A DNA stretch of 37,839 bases from JBBTRP01 sp038065125. Lineage in GTDB: Bacteria; Patescibacteriota; Patescibacteriia; JACQRZ01. Made by a program: the position numbers and the translations under genes. This document shows, piece after piece, positions 1 to 8,430 of this stretch (its first letter is position 1; each line of letters opens with the position of its first letter). A model generated the notes under the pieces. The model saw only the letters and a list, made by a program, of their open reading frames with translations. It did no database searches and had not been told where the DNA came from. The stretch lies in assembly GCA_038065125.1 (NCBI GenBank), contig JBBTRP010000074.1, positions 1 to 37,839 on the forward strand. Reading direction: 5' to 3'.

Positions 1-134
1 CGTCGATGAATACGCCGTATTCACCTCCTCCCGCTTCATCGTTTTCGCTCGAAAACTCATAATTTCGCGACGAAGCTTATTGCGCGACAGGTCTATTGCA
101 TGAAAGAAGGGGCGGCGGTACAGTACAGAGTGCT

Positions 135-1022
135 ATGTCTATCGTAACTATTCTCGGAGCGGGAGAGTTGGGGGGCTGTATCGGTCGATTGCTTCAAAAA
201 AAAACAGATACGGTCGTCCAACATTGGGACGCCGACCCTTCACGTAATCCCGAACAAAAACCACTTACAGAAACCGTACCGCAGTCGGATGCGATTTTTT
301 TGTGTATCCCATCCGGAGCATATCGGGCCGCGCTTTCCGCGTGCAGTGATGCTGGCTTGAGGAAAGAGACCCCGATTGTTTCATTTGCAAAAGGTATTGA
401 TCTACAGAGTAAGGCAACACTTGATCAAACGCTTGCTGAGACCCTTGGAAACGACCGTCTGTTTGCGTTAATCAGCGGGCCCATGCTTGCTGAGGAGATC
501 GACGAGGGACTCCCGGCTGCCGCGGTGTGCGCCACGAAGGATAAGAAACTTTTTGATTTCATCGAGTCGCTTTTTTTGAACAGCGGTTTGAGATTCGAAT
601 ATTCAAACGACGTGCGCGGAGTCGCTCTTGCCGGGGTCCTCAAAAATGTCTACGCAATCCTCCTGGGAGCGCTTGATGGAGCGAGTCTTGGGAGTAACAC
701 GCGGGGTGCGCTGATCACTGCCGCGCTTGGAGAGATGGCTTCGTGCATTGATCGGCTTGGCGGAAAGAGAGAGACGGCGTATACGCTTGCCGGCATCGGA
801 GACCTCATCGCGACCGGGTCGAGCACGTATTCACGCAATTATTCTGTTGGCCGTGAACTTGCCACAACAGGAGTATGCACGGGTACGAGCGAGGGCACGT
901 CGTCAGTTCGGGCGGTTCGTGCGCTCGTTGGAATTGATGTTGATGCCCCTCTGCTTGAAGTGTGCGAACAGATCCTTGAGTGTAAGATCGCGCCGAAATC
1001 TGCACTCCTCTCACTTATATGA
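135..1022 (+). CDS. gpsA: NAD(P)H-dependent glycerol-3-phosphate dehydrogenase
   Basis: Interconverts dihydroxyacetone phosphate and sn-glycerol-3-phosphate in the cytoplasm, supplying the phospholipid backbone. The N-terminal Rossmann loop GAGELGG follows the start directly, which is why the ATG at 135 is chosen over in-frame codons further upstream. The catalytic lysine lies at about residue 170 in GVLKNVYAILLGALDG, followed by the family signature GIGDLIATGSSTYSRN. At 295 residues it is somewhat shorter than the usual ~330. It overlaps the kinase-like gene downstream by 4 bp, so the two are probably co-transcribed and translationally coupled. A TACAGT box at 119-124 could be its -10 element. 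Family assignment is firm; direction of flux is inferred. Confidence 0.93.
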   Translation: MSIVTILGAGELGGCIGRLLQKKTDTVVQHWDADPSRNPEQKPLTETVPQSDAIFLCIPSGAYRAALSACSDAGLRKETPIVSFAKGIDLQSKATLDQTLAETLGNDRLFALISGPMLAEEIDEGLPAAAVCATKDKKLFDFIESLFLNSGLRFEYSNDVRGVALAGVLKNVYAILLGALDGASLGSNTRGALITAALGEMASCIDRLGGKRETAYTLAGIGDLIATGSSTYSRNYSVGRELATTGVCTGTSEGTSSVRAVRALVGIDVDAPLLEVCEQILECKIAPKSALLSLI

Positions 1023-2518
1023 AACATAAGTCATCATCAGCCGTTTTGGTGCTGGATATCGGTACGTCGAGCATCAAGGCGTTTGTATTTGACGAGCAAT
1101 TCAGGATCCTTGGCGGCGCCGAACGGAAATTAAAGATCCTCATTCGCGGCACACATCATGAGCAGAATCCGAGCGATTTCGTGTCACTCTCGAGAGTCGT
1201 TATGGCAGAAGCGATTCGCCGATCGCGCCTTCCACTCTCCCGTATCGGAAGCATCGGTCTAACCAATCAGCGTGAGACAACCATCGTGTGGGACAGAAAA
1301 ACAGGGAAACCCGTGTATCCGGCGATCGTCTGGTCTGATACGCGTACCCGCGCGCGGTGCCGGAAACTCAAATCGCACGAGAAAAGCGTACGTTCAAAAA
1401 CCGGCTTACGGCTGGATCCGTATTTTTCCGCATCCAAGCTCGCCTGGATTCTCGAGCACGGAGACACGGCAGGCCGAGACCTCCTCTTTGGCACGGTAGA
1501 TACTTGGGTGATGTGGAACCTCCTTGAAGGGAGTCCTCATATCACCGACTTTACCAACGTCTCTCGAACGCTTCTGTATAATATCAAAACCCTTCGATGG
1601 GACGACTCGCTCTTACAGCTCTTTTCCGTGCCTCCTCAACTCCTGCCTCGGGTGGTCGCCTCCCGCCATGAGTATGGTGTTCTAAAAAAGTCGGTTTTGG
1701 GGCGCAGTATACCCCTTCTGGCGGTCTGCGGAGATCAGCAGTCCAGCATGGCCGCTGCAGGCCTTGTCGTCGGGACGACAAAAGTAACCTACGGGACAGG
1801 AACTTTCCTTATGCAGGTTCTCGGATCGGAACTATCAATGTATCCTGATTTCTTTACAACCCTTATTCCCAAAAATATGCGACAGCCTCAATATGCGCTT
1901 GAGGCAAAAATTCCCTATGGCGGGAGGTTGATTGACACCGTGCTCCGCGATCGCCCCAGCTTGGTAAGAACGCTTACCCGTATCGCGCGAAATGTCGATA
2001 CCTATCTTCGGCGGCTGCCGACGCGACCAAAAAAACTTTTTATCGACGGCGGCGTCACTCGGGACGGCCTCATGGCCGAGATCCAAGCGCGCATTTCGGG
2101 TATTCCGGTGATTGGCAACCCCGAGTTTCACGGAACGGCGCGTGGAATCGCGCGGCTGCTTCTCGGTGCTGCATGTATTCTACTCGTGTCCGTGACACCC
2201 GTACGCGCAGACACTGGCAGTACGATTCTTCCCGATCGTCGCGGAGAGTGCCAAGCCGGTGAGAAACCGATCGAATGTACCTCGTGGTATGAAAAGCCCG
2301 ATGCGTGCAACCAGTGGCTGAACAATCCGGAGTACATTATTGCGGAAGGCTCGACTGGCGCGAGCGTGCAGCACTACACGTTTTGTAAAAAAGACCCCAC
2401 AAAATCGACTCCGGAAGAAAAAACAGCGGGAATTGTCGTTATTGGCGGCATCGTCGCTCTCCTTGTCGCAGGATTTTCACTTTTTCGACTTATAACCCTT
2501 CGCAAGAAAGGTCAATGA
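1019..2518 (+). CDS. FGGY (glycerol-type) kinase fused to a two-TM membrane tail
   Basis: The first ~375 residues are an FGGY carbohydrate kinase closest to glycerol kinase: ATP-binding start LDIGTSSIKAFVFD (res 12-25), LTNQRETTIVWDRKTG, catalytic-base region GDQQ (res 238-241) and TYGTG. The C-terminal FGGY domain is abnormally short: the segment that in glycerol kinase holds the GLGAPYWDPYARG-type signature is absent, and VDGG is represented by FIDGG. After GTARGIARLL the frame continues into what looks like a signal peptide (LLGAACILLVSVTPVRA), a Cys-containing stretch, a second hydrophobic helix (IVVIGGIVALLVAG) and a basic tail. Either this is a membrane-tethered kinase or a deletion joined glpK to a small membrane-protein gene. 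Activity is uncertain. It sits directly behind gpsA and overlaps the next gene by 4 bp. Confidence 0.82.
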   Translation: MKHKSSSAVLVLDIGTSSIKAFVFDEQFRILGGAERKLKILIRGTHHEQNPSDFVSLSRVVMAEAIRRSRLPLSRIGSIGLTNQRETTIVWDRKTGKPVYPAIVWSDTRTRARCRKLKSHEKSVRSKTGLRLDPYFSASKLAWILEHGDTAGRDLLFGTVDTWVMWNLLEGSPHITDFTNVSRTLLYNIKTLRWDDSLLQLFSVPPQLLPRVVASRHEYGVLKKSVLGRSIPLLAVCGDQQSSMAAAGLVVGTTKVTYGTGTFLMQVLGSELSMYPDFFTTLIPKNMRQPQYALEAKIPYGGRLIDTVLRDRPSLVRTLTRIARNVDTYLRRLPTRPKKLFIDGGVTRDGLMAEIQARISGIPVIGNPEFHGTARGIARLLLGAACILLVSVTPVRADTGSTILPDRRGECQAGEKPIECTSWYEKPDACNQWLNNPEYIIAEGSTGASVQHYTFCKKDPTKSTPEEKTAGIVVIGGIVALLVAGFSLFRLITLRKKGQ

Positions 2519-2859
2519 GCCCACTTTTGAATCTTCTCCTTGCCACTGGGGCGACTTTTGGGGGTGAGGCGGCGATTTTTTGGCTCTGCGGATTCCGCTC
2601 GCGCAACGCCCAGTACGTGCTCTTGTTCGCAAACGGGATCACGTTTCCGCTCTTTCGATTCGCCTTACTCATGGGAGCCTCTATGGGGCATCAATTCGGG
2701 CCGCTCGAGATCCTTGCTGCCGAATTGGCGATTGTCCTTGTCGAGTTCGCGCTCCTCATGTATGGGATGCGCCGCGCGCCTTGGTTGCGACTGGGAGTCG
2801 CGGTGTTGTGCGTAAATATTTTTTCCTTTTTTGTCGGTGAATTACTGCTCTGGGGATAA
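2515..2859 (+). CDS. small integral membrane protein, four predicted TM helices
   Basis: A 114-residue protein I do not recognise. Hydrophobic helices are visible at about residues 3-25, 31-52, 62-83 and 88-112, with short charged loops between (FRSRN, RRAPWLR). The start ATG overlaps the TGA stop of the kinase fusion by 4 bp (ATGA) and a weak purine stretch, GAAAGG, lies just upstream, so it is translated with that gene. The fusion's tail and this protein together could form a small membrane assembly, which is inference from adjacency only. No catalytic motif is visible. Confidence 0.72.
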   Translation: MSPLLNLLLATGATFGGEAAIFWLCGFRSRNAQYVLLFANGITFPLFRFALLMGASMGHQFGPLEILAAELAIVLVEFALLMYGMRRAPWLRLGVAVLCVNIFSFFVGELLLWG

Positions 2860-2906
2860 CCCGATTCCACCCCCTCTAATCAGTGCTTTTTTCGTTTTTA
2901 CTGGTG

Positions 2907-2915
2907 TGATATAGT
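2907..2915 (+). promoter_or_regulatory. extended -10 promoter, probably leaderless
   Basis: TGATATAGT is an extended -10 element (TGn plus TATAGT). It ends 9 nt before the ATG at 2925, so transcription would begin at or almost at the start codon. No good -35 hexamer is visible, as expected for an extended -10 promoter. Confidence 0.6.
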
Positions 2916-2924
2916 ACGTACACT

Positions 2925-3128
2925 ATGGTTTTAAGTTACAACGAGTACCGCTGCCCACATTGCGGAAAACTCATGTTTAAAGGTCTTCTGGTGGACTCAG
3001 AAATCGAGATTAAGTGCCGGTCGTGCCGACAGCTAAATGTTGTTCAGAGTTCCAGTCATGATGCGTATCTGTGCATGAAGAAAGAGTGTCCAAATCGGAT
3101 CCGGATAGAACCTCAGAATAAGGAGTAA
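2925..3128 (+). CDS. Com-like zinc-ribbon protein
   Basis: A 67-residue protein with CPHCGKLMFKG at residues 10-20 and CRSC at about 31-34, the paired CxxC knuckles of a zinc ribbon. The wording of the motif (CPHCGKL.FKG ... IEIKCRSC) resembles the phage Mu Com translational-regulator family. A further two cysteines near residues 50-55 (CMKKEC) are extra. It is probably a small nucleic-acid-binding protein, but no target is known from the sequence. It has its own leaderless-type promoter and is followed by a hairpin with a T-run before nrdD, so it may be a separate unit rather than part of the nrd operon. Confidence 0.72.
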   Translation: MVLSYNEYRCPHCGKLMFKGLLVDSEIEIKCRSCRQLNVVQSSSHDAYLCMKKECPNRIRIEPQNKE

Positions 3129-3150
3129 ACGAGAGATCCTCCAACAATTC

Positions 3151-3204
3151 AACCGAGAAGCTCTTCGAAGCTCGAGTAACGGATGTCGGTTCTCGGGTTT
3201 TTTT
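3151..3204 (+). terminator. hairpin plus T-run between zinc ribbon and nrdD
   Basis: CCGAGAA at 3153-3159 can pair with TTCTCGG at 3190-3196, with an internal AGCTCTTCGAAGCT palindrome in the loop, and TTTTTTT follows at 3198-3204. It fits an intrinsic terminator for the zinc-ribbon gene. It lies only 28 nt before nrdD, so an attenuator-like role is also possible. Confidence 0.5.
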
Positions 3205-3231
3205 ATTTTCGCTTATCACATTTTAATCCCC

Positions 3232-5367
3232 ATGCGTATGCCCATACCCACCGTGATCAAGCGTGACGGGACCACTGTCGCGTTTGAGAAAGAGCGGATC
3301 CACAGCGCCATCGGCAAGGCTGCAGAGGCAACCGGCGAGTTAGCTCCACCTGAAGTGCGAAAGATTGCCGCGGCGGTCAGCGCGATCGTCCTCAAATCGC
3401 AGCGTCACCGCGACCAGATCTCAGTCGAAGAGATTCAAGACCTTGTCGAGCTCTCGCTCATGAGCGGAGGGTATTACACGACCGCACGGGCGTATATCGT
3501 CTATCGGGAGAAGCGTTCTGCCGTGCGCGCGACCGGAGCCGTGGTTGTTGATGTGGCAAACACGATCAACGAGTATTTGAAGCAGTCGGATTGGCGGGTG
3601 AACGAGAATGCGAATCAAGGATACTCGCTGGGAGGGATGATTCTCAATTCCGCGGGCAAGCTGATTGCGAACTACTGGCTCAATTCGGTGTACCCCAAGG
3701 AGATCAGGGACGCGCACGTGGAAGGGGATTTTCATATTCACGATCTCAGCATGTTTGCCGGATACTGCGCGGGCTGGAGTATTCGTCAGCTCCTGGAGGA
3801 GGGCCTCAACGGCGTTCCGGGAAAAGTCGCGTCTGCGCCGCCCAAGCACTTGGAGACGGCCGTTGCGCAAATGGTGAATTTTCTCGGCACTCTTCAGAAC
3901 GAGTGGGCGGGCGCGCAGGCGTTCTCGTCGTTTGATACGTATCTTGCCCCATTCATTCGCAAGGACTCCATGGGGTACAAGGCGGTGAAGCAGTGCGTTC
4001 AGCAGTTCGTGTTCAATCTCAATGTTCCGTCGCGCTGGGGGACGCAAACGCCGTTCACCAACATCACGTTGGACTGGGTCTGTCCCGAGGATATGCGCGA
4101 CAAACATCCGATCATCGGCGGCGCCGTCCAGGAGTTCACATATGGCGAGTGCCAGAAGGAGATGGACATAATGAATAAGGTATTCCTTGAGGTGATGAAT
4201 GAGGGGGATTACAATGGTCGCACCTTTACCTTCCCCATTCCGACCTACAACATCACCAAAGATTTCGACTGGGACAACGAGAACGCGCAACTGCTTTTCG
4301 AGATGACGGCAAAATACGGCATCCCGTATTTCCAGAACTTCATCAACTCCACCCTAAATCCCAGTGACGTGCGCAGTATGTGCTGCCGGCTTCAGCTCGA
4401 TCTGCGGGAGCTGCGCGCGCGTGGCGGCGGTCTGTTCGGATCCGCGGAGATGACCGGGTCGGTCGGCGTGGTCACCATCAACATGCCGCGCATCGGATAT
4501 CTCGCCAAAACCAAGGAGGATTTTTTCAAGCGTTTGGGCGGGCTTATGGATATTGCGAAAATGTCTCTCGAGATCAAACGCAAAGTCGTTGAAAAGAACA
4601 TCGAGCAGGGCCTCTTACCCTTCACGAAGCGCTATTTGCCATCTTTGAATAATCACTTTCTCACGATTGGACTTAATGGTATGAATGAGGCGTGCCTCAA
4701 TTTTTTGAGTGAAGACATCTCGACGGAGCAGGGAAGGGCGTTCGCGCTTGAGACGCTTGATTTTATGCGTTCGCGGCTTGCGGATTATCAGGAGCAGACC
4801 GGTAACTTGTTTAACTTGGAGGCGACGCCTGGCGAAGGAGTGTCGTTCCGCTTTCCCAAAGAAGATCAACTCCGCTTCCCCGGCATTATCCAGGCAGGTC
4901 CGCCGGAAGCGCCCTACTATACGAACTCAACCCACCTGCCAGTCGACTATACGGATGATCCGCTCGCGGCGCTTGAGCATCAGGACACGCTTCAGACGCG
5001 GTACACGGGTGGCACGGTTCTGCACCTCTTCCTGGGAGAGCGTGTTCCTGACTGGAGGGCGTGCCGTGCGTTTGTTCGCAAGGTTGCCGAGAGCTACGCC
5101 TTGCCATACTTTACGATCACCCCGACGTTTAGCATCTGCCAATCCCACGGTTATTTGGAGGGTGAGGTGCAGTCGTGCCCGACCTGTTCGGCAAAAACGG
5201 AAATCTGGTCGCGAATCGTTGGTTACTACCGCCCGGTTGATCAGTGGCACTCTGCAAAGAAGAGCGAGTATGCGGATCGGTTCGAGTATCTCGTGCCACG
5301 TGAGAGTGTGACGGCGCAGCTGCCAATCGCACCTCCTGAAGAAATTCGAATAGAGGTCGCCGCATGA
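3232..5367 (+). CDS. nrdD: anaerobic (class III) ribonucleoside-triphosphate reductase
   Basis: Reduces ribonucleoside triphosphates to dNTPs using a glycyl radical. An ATP-cone regulatory domain occupies about residues 1-100 (VIKRDGTTVAFEKERI). The catalytic barrel includes MCCRLQLDLREL, matching the active-site cysteine region. The C-terminus carries Zn-site cysteines C636, C649 and C652 (SICQSHGY ... CPTC) and the glycyl-radical motif RIVGYYRPV with Gly664. At 711 residues it is of normal length. ATG codons at 3232 and 3238 are both possible starts; the first is used here. The stop overlaps nrdG by 4 bp, giving the usual nrdDG pair. The enzyme is oxygen-sensitive, which implies growth at least partly without oxygen. 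Confidence 0.97.
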   Translation: MRMPIPTVIKRDGTTVAFEKERIHSAIGKAAEATGELAPPEVRKIAAAVSAIVLKSQRHRDQISVEEIQDLVELSLMSGGYYTTARAYIVYREKRSAVRATGAVVVDVANTINEYLKQSDWRVNENANQGYSLGGMILNSAGKLIANYWLNSVYPKEIRDAHVEGDFHIHDLSMFAGYCAGWSIRQLLEEGLNGVPGKVASAPPKHLETAVAQMVNFLGTLQNEWAGAQAFSSFDTYLAPFIRKDSMGYKAVKQCVQQFVFNLNVPSRWGTQTPFTNITLDWVCPEDMRDKHPIIGGAVQEFTYGECQKEMDIMNKVFLEVMNEGDYNGRTFTFPIPTYNITKDFDWDNENAQLLFEMTAKYGIPYFQNFINSTLNPSDVRSMCCRLQLDLRELRARGGGLFGSAEMTGSVGVVTINMPRIGYLAKTKEDFFKRLGGLMDIAKMSLEIKRKVVEKNIEQGLLPFTKRYLPSLNNHFLTIGLNGMNEACLNFLSEDISTEQGRAFALETLDFMRSRLADYQEQTGNLFNLEATPGEGVSFRFPKEDQLRFPGIIQAGPPEAPYYTNSTHLPVDYTDDPLAALEHQDTLQTRYTGGTVLHLFLGERVPDWRACRAFVRKVAESYALPYFTITPTFSICQSHGYLEGEVQSCPTCSAKTEIWSRIVGYYRPVDQWHSAKKSEYADRFEYLVPRESVTAQLPIAPPEEIRIEVAA

Positions 5368-6068
5368 CCATCGCGGGCATTCAGCGGTTAAGTCTTTTGG
5401 ACTATCCGGGCAGACCCTGCGGGATCGTGTTTACTCAAGGGTGCCTCCTGCGGTGCGGGTACTGCCATAATCCCGACCTAATACCACTTCCGTCCGAAGG
5501 AGACGAGGTAAAAGGGCACCCTTCGAAGGATGAGGCGATCGCGTTTTTAGAGCGCGGGAAAAAAGTGGTTGATGCGGTATGTATCACTGGCGGCGAACCA
5601 ACAATCCAACCCGGTCTCACTGCCTTCATTCGAGAGTTGAAAGCACGCGGTTTTGTCGTGAAGTTGGACACCAACGGTGTTCGACCCGATGTTGTGCGTA
5701 CATTTTTGGAAGAAAAGCTTCTTGACTACATCGCGATGGATCTCAAGGCCCCATGGGAAAAGGTTGTAAACGTGATTCGCGTTGCAAACCCTCTTCTAGT
5801 CGAGAACATGAAAAAAACATTTTCTCTGATTCAAGAGTCGGGAGTACCGCACGAGTTTCGCACTACGATCGCTCCCGGCGTACACACGGCCGATGATTTC
5901 ACGGTTATGGCGCGGTATCTCAAAGACGGCGAACGGTATGCAATCCAGCAGACACGGTTTGAGAAAAATCTCAACCCGGATATTACGCGCGACATTCCAT
6001 TTTCCGCCTGGTCGGTCGTTGATGAGCTCAAAATCCGTTATCCCCAAATCTCTTTTTCGTCCCGGTAA
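5364..6068 (+). CDS. nrdG: anaerobic RNR-activating radical SAM protein
   Basis: Radical SAM activase that installs the glycyl radical on NrdD. The [4Fe-4S] cysteines are C27, C31 and C34 in CLLRCGYCHN, the CxxxCxxC pattern. The SAM-contact motif appears as CITGGEPTIQ, followed by KLDTNG and DYIAMDLKAP, as in the NrdG/pyruvate-formate-lyase activase group. At 234 residues it matches the longer activase type. The ATG overlaps the nrdD stop (ATGA). No terminator is obvious before the next gene. Confidence 0.95.
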   Translation: MTIAGIQRLSLLDYPGRPCGIVFTQGCLLRCGYCHNPDLIPLPSEGDEVKGHPSKDEAIAFLERGKKVVDAVCITGGEPTIQPGLTAFIRELKARGFVVKLDTNGVRPDVVRTFLEEKLLDYIAMDLKAPWEKVVNVIRVANPLLVENMKKTFSLIQESGVPHEFRTTIAPGVHTADDFTVMARYLKDGERYAIQQTRFEKNLNPDITRDIPFSAWSVVDELKIRYPQISFSSR

Positions 6069-6128
6069 ACAACTTGTAGAGCCGATCTTGGTATGGTAGT
6101 GTCAGGTGACTAACATATTATTTTATCT

Positions 6129-6809
6129 ATGGCTCAACCTCAATCACCAACCGGAAAACGTGTCGCGTTGTGGGGCGGCGCGCTTATTGTACTTGGCGGA
6201 CTTGTCTTGGCGCTGGCGTGGTCGCAATCTCAAAGCACTAAGCCGCAGCCATCATCCGAGAGCGCCGCAAACGTGCCAGCTGTCACAGAGCGGGATCATG
6301 TCAAAGGCAATGCAATGGCAACATCTGTCCTCATCGAGTATAGCGATTTCCAGTGCCCGGCGTGCAAAGCGTACTATCCGGTGGTGAGTAAGATTGCCGA
6401 CGAACTCGGGACAAAAGTTCAGGTCGCGTATCGCAACTATCCGCTCAGCCAACTTCACAAAAACGCTCGAACTGCGGCTTCAGCCGCTGAGGCTGCGGGA
6501 AAGCAGGGGAAGTTCTGGGAGATGCATGACGTACTCTTTATCAACCAAGAGAAGTGGTCCGAGAGTAAGGACGTAAAGAGAGATTTTTCAGCATACGCCA
6601 AGGCGATCGGGCTTTCGGTCGAACAATTCACGCAAGACCTTTCTGACAAGACGCTTCAAGAAAAGATCGACGCAGACCTCTCCGGCGGGACGGCAGCAGG
6701 AGTGCAAGGAACCCCGACATTTTTTCTGAACAGAAAAAAACTGGAAAGCACTCCTCCCAACTATGAACAATTCAAAGAGCGGATTGAGGAGAGCGTTGGC
6801 AAACCCTAG
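6129..6809 (+). CDS. membrane-anchored DsbA-family thiol oxidoreductase
   Basis: Thioredoxin-fold protein that should form or isomerise disulfides outside the cytoplasm. Residues 11-31 form an uncleaved N-terminal membrane anchor, then a Ser/Pro linker, then the DsbA/DSBA-like domain with the CPAC active site (C76, C79) in YSDFQCPACKAYYP and the cis-proline loop GTPTFF near the C-terminus. It overlaps or abuts a VKOR gene, its expected redox partner, so the two form an exporting-oxidation module. TATTAT at 6116-6121 ends 7 nt before the ATG and could drive a leaderless message. Confidence 0.92.
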   Translation: MAQPQSPTGKRVALWGGALIVLGGLVLALAWSQSQSTKPQPSSESAANVPAVTERDHVKGNAMATSVLIEYSDFQCPACKAYYPVVSKIADELGTKVQVAYRNYPLSQLHKNARTAASAAEAAGKQGKFWEMHDVLFINQEKWSESKDVKRDFSAYAKAIGLSVEQFTQDLSDKTLQEKIDADLSGGTAAGVQGTPTFFLNRKKLESTPPNYEQFKERIEESVGKP

Positions 6810-7221
6810 CGTTCTTGCCGCGCTCGCGGTCGGAGTCGGGGTGATCGGCTTTGCCGATTCAACGTATTTGACATTTGCCCATTACACCGGCGCGACACTG
6901 CCCTGCACTATCGTGCACGGATGCGATACCGTCACGAAAAGCGCGTACGCCCTTTTCTTCGGCATTCCGGTCGCATTGTTTGGGGTGGCATACTACCTTA
7001 CGATTATTATTTCAGCGATCGCCTACCTTGATTCGAAAAAGGAGGCTTTTTTAATTTTCCTTGCAAGCTTCACGATTGTGGGGCTTCTCGCGTCGGCATG
7101 GTTTGTGTTTCTCCAGGTCGCCGTGATCGGCGCGCTGTGTATCTACTGTCTTGCTTCCGCTGTCACCTCCACTATCCTGTTTGCACTCGGCGCGCGATTA
7201 AAAATGATCTTTCAGAAATAG
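6763..7221 (+). CDS. vitamin K epoxide reductase (VKOR) family protein
   Basis: Polytopic membrane protein that reoxidises DsbA-like partners with quinone as acceptor. The sequence shows four hydrophobic helices, the loop cysteine pair C48/C54 (LPCTIVHGC), the conserved serine region and the quinone-site CIYC motif (C126/C129), numbered from the ATG at 6763. That ATG lies 47 bp inside the DsbA-like gene. A TTG at 6796 preceded by AGGAG (6787-6791) is an equally plausible start, would shorten the overlap to 14 bp and would begin MANPSVLAALAVG. Family call is firm; start is not. Confidence 0.9.
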   Translation: MNNSKSGLRRALANPSVLAALAVGVGVIGFADSTYLTFAHYTGATLPCTIVHGCDTVTKSAYALFFGIPVALFGVAYYLTIIISAIAYLDSKKEAFLIFLASFTIVGLLASAWFVFLQVAVIGALCIYCLASAVTSTILFALGARLKMIFQK

Positions 7222-7232
7222 GCGATACGCGG

Positions 7233-7238
7233 TATACT
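7233..7238 (+). promoter_or_regulatory. -10 box TATACT, probably leaderless
   Basis: A consensus-like TATACT ends 8 nt before the ATG at 7247. A weak TTTCAG lies 17 nt upstream at 7210-7215. It suggests the DoxX-like gene has its own start of transcription at or next to its ATG. Confidence 0.55.
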
Positions 7239-7246
7239 TTACGTGC

Positions 7247-8347
7247 ATGAGATTTTTACGAGTAGCATTAGTATCACTTTCCCTTCTCGCAGTGCCATCG
7301 GCTGTCTTTGCGCATGCGTCGTATGTTCTGACACATGATGAGTATGCGAGCGCTTTTACCGATCTGCAGGTGAGCTTTGTCGACGCGCTGTACTACCCGG
7401 AAAATGTCGCGCTATTTTTTGCACTCGCGCTTGTGGTTTCAATCCTGTTGATCGCAAACTTCCTTTTTCGCCATTCAGCGATCGGCAGGCGTATCGATGA
7501 CGGCGTTGAGAAGGTCGCGTGGATCGCGCCGATTATTATCAGAGTGAGCCTTGGCCTCCTCTTTTTGTTTGCCGGAATGGCGGGGCGGTTTTTCGGCCCC
7601 GAGCTGCCATTAGGAGCGTTTGCGGGCGGGGAGGGGATCCGATTTCTCCTTATCTTCCTGTCCGGACTTTTGCTGGTCGGCCTGTGGACGGAGATTGCCG
7701 CGTTGTTAGGGGGAATTTTGTACCTCATCGGCCTCATGCAGGTCGGCCTATATATGCTGGTATACGCACCTGTCCTGGGTGCTTGCACAATCCTCTTTCT
7801 CTGGGGGTCGCGACATTTTTCGCTTGACCGCTATCTGGAAGGGCACGACAAAAAGAGTGACTGCTCGCTCATGCTCTCGCCAGTGGTTCTTCGGATTTTC
7901 TTTGGAGCGACGCTGATCTATTCAGGAATCCTTATCAAAGTCGCGCACCCGGCAGTCGCGCTTGCGGTTGTGGAAAAATACCGCCTCACTGAGCTCATTC
8001 CCTTCGTGTCAGACCCGTTGTTGTTCGTGTTCTTGTGCGCTCTTATTGAGATCGGTGTCGGCATATTCATCTTGATTGGTTTTGAAATGCGCTTGATGCT
8101 CTTGGTGAGCCTGGTGACGACCGCCCTCTCTCTTCTCTATTTTAGAGAGCTGCTTTGGCCTCACATCCTCCTCGTCGGGACCGCCCTTGCGCTCCTCGTG
8201 AGTCACGACGATCGATTCACTATCGATACATTTTTCGATCATCACGGACTCCTCCGTATTTCCAGGAAGAAAGAGAAGGAAGCCCTGTCGGCACGTCTGC
8301 CTATTCTTCCACATTCAAAACAGCACCTCCTCCGCCATCGCGTGTAA
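7247..8347 (+). CDS. DoxX-like polytopic membrane protein
   Basis: A 366-residue protein with an N-terminal signal-like helix (residues 4-22, ending VFAHA) and about eight further hydrophobic segments. Two repeated blocks, near residues 90-135 (IRVSLGLLFLFAGMAGRFFGP) and 215-260 (LRIFFGATLIYSGILIKVAHP), resemble DoxX/DoxD-type four-helix units, so the protein looks like an internal duplication. DoxX proteins are linked to thiol and quinone redox in membranes, which fits the DsbA/VKOR neighbours. The exact role is not known. The His/Lys-rich C-terminal tail is cytoplasmic by charge. Confidence 0.75.
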   Translation: MRFLRVALVSLSLLAVPSAVFAHASYVLTHDEYASAFTDLQVSFVDALYYPENVALFFALALVVSILLIANFLFRHSAIGRRIDDGVEKVAWIAPIIIRVSLGLLFLFAGMAGRFFGPELPLGAFAGGEGIRFLLIFLSGLLLVGLWTEIAALLGGILYLIGLMQVGLYMLVYAPVLGACTILFLWGSRHFSLDRYLEGHDKKSDCSLMLSPVVLRIFFGATLIYSGILIKVAHPAVALAVVEKYRLTELIPFVSDPLLFVFLCALIEIGVGIFILIGFEMRLMLLVSLVTTALSLLYFRELLWPHILLVGTALALLVSHDDRFTIDTFFDHHGLLRISRKKEKEALSARLPILPHSKQHLLRHRV

Positions 8348-8384
8348 TCAGTATCGTTCAGGGGGACGGTTCTGTCCTATAAGG

Positions 8385-8393
8385 TGGTATACT
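8385..8393 (+). promoter_or_regulatory. extended -10 element TGGTATACT
   Basis: TGG followed by TATACT gives an extended -10 promoter upstream of the DUF378 gene. The leader to the ATG at 8431 would be about 30 nt and contains no Shine-Dalgarno match. Confidence 0.5.
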
Positions 8394-8430
8394 TAAAGAC
8401 AGCAGTTTTTTATTCATAAAAAAATAACAT

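Noticed and set aside
1..60. Minus-strand ORF beginning at 60 and open to the window edge
   Set aside because: Only 20 codons are visible, with no promoter, ribosome site or recognisable motif. It may be the start of a divergent gene, but the evidence is too thin.
3421..4290. A 289-codon open frame on the minus strand
   Set aside because: It lies wholly inside nrdD, which has clear family motifs throughout, so it is a shadow of GC-biased codons.
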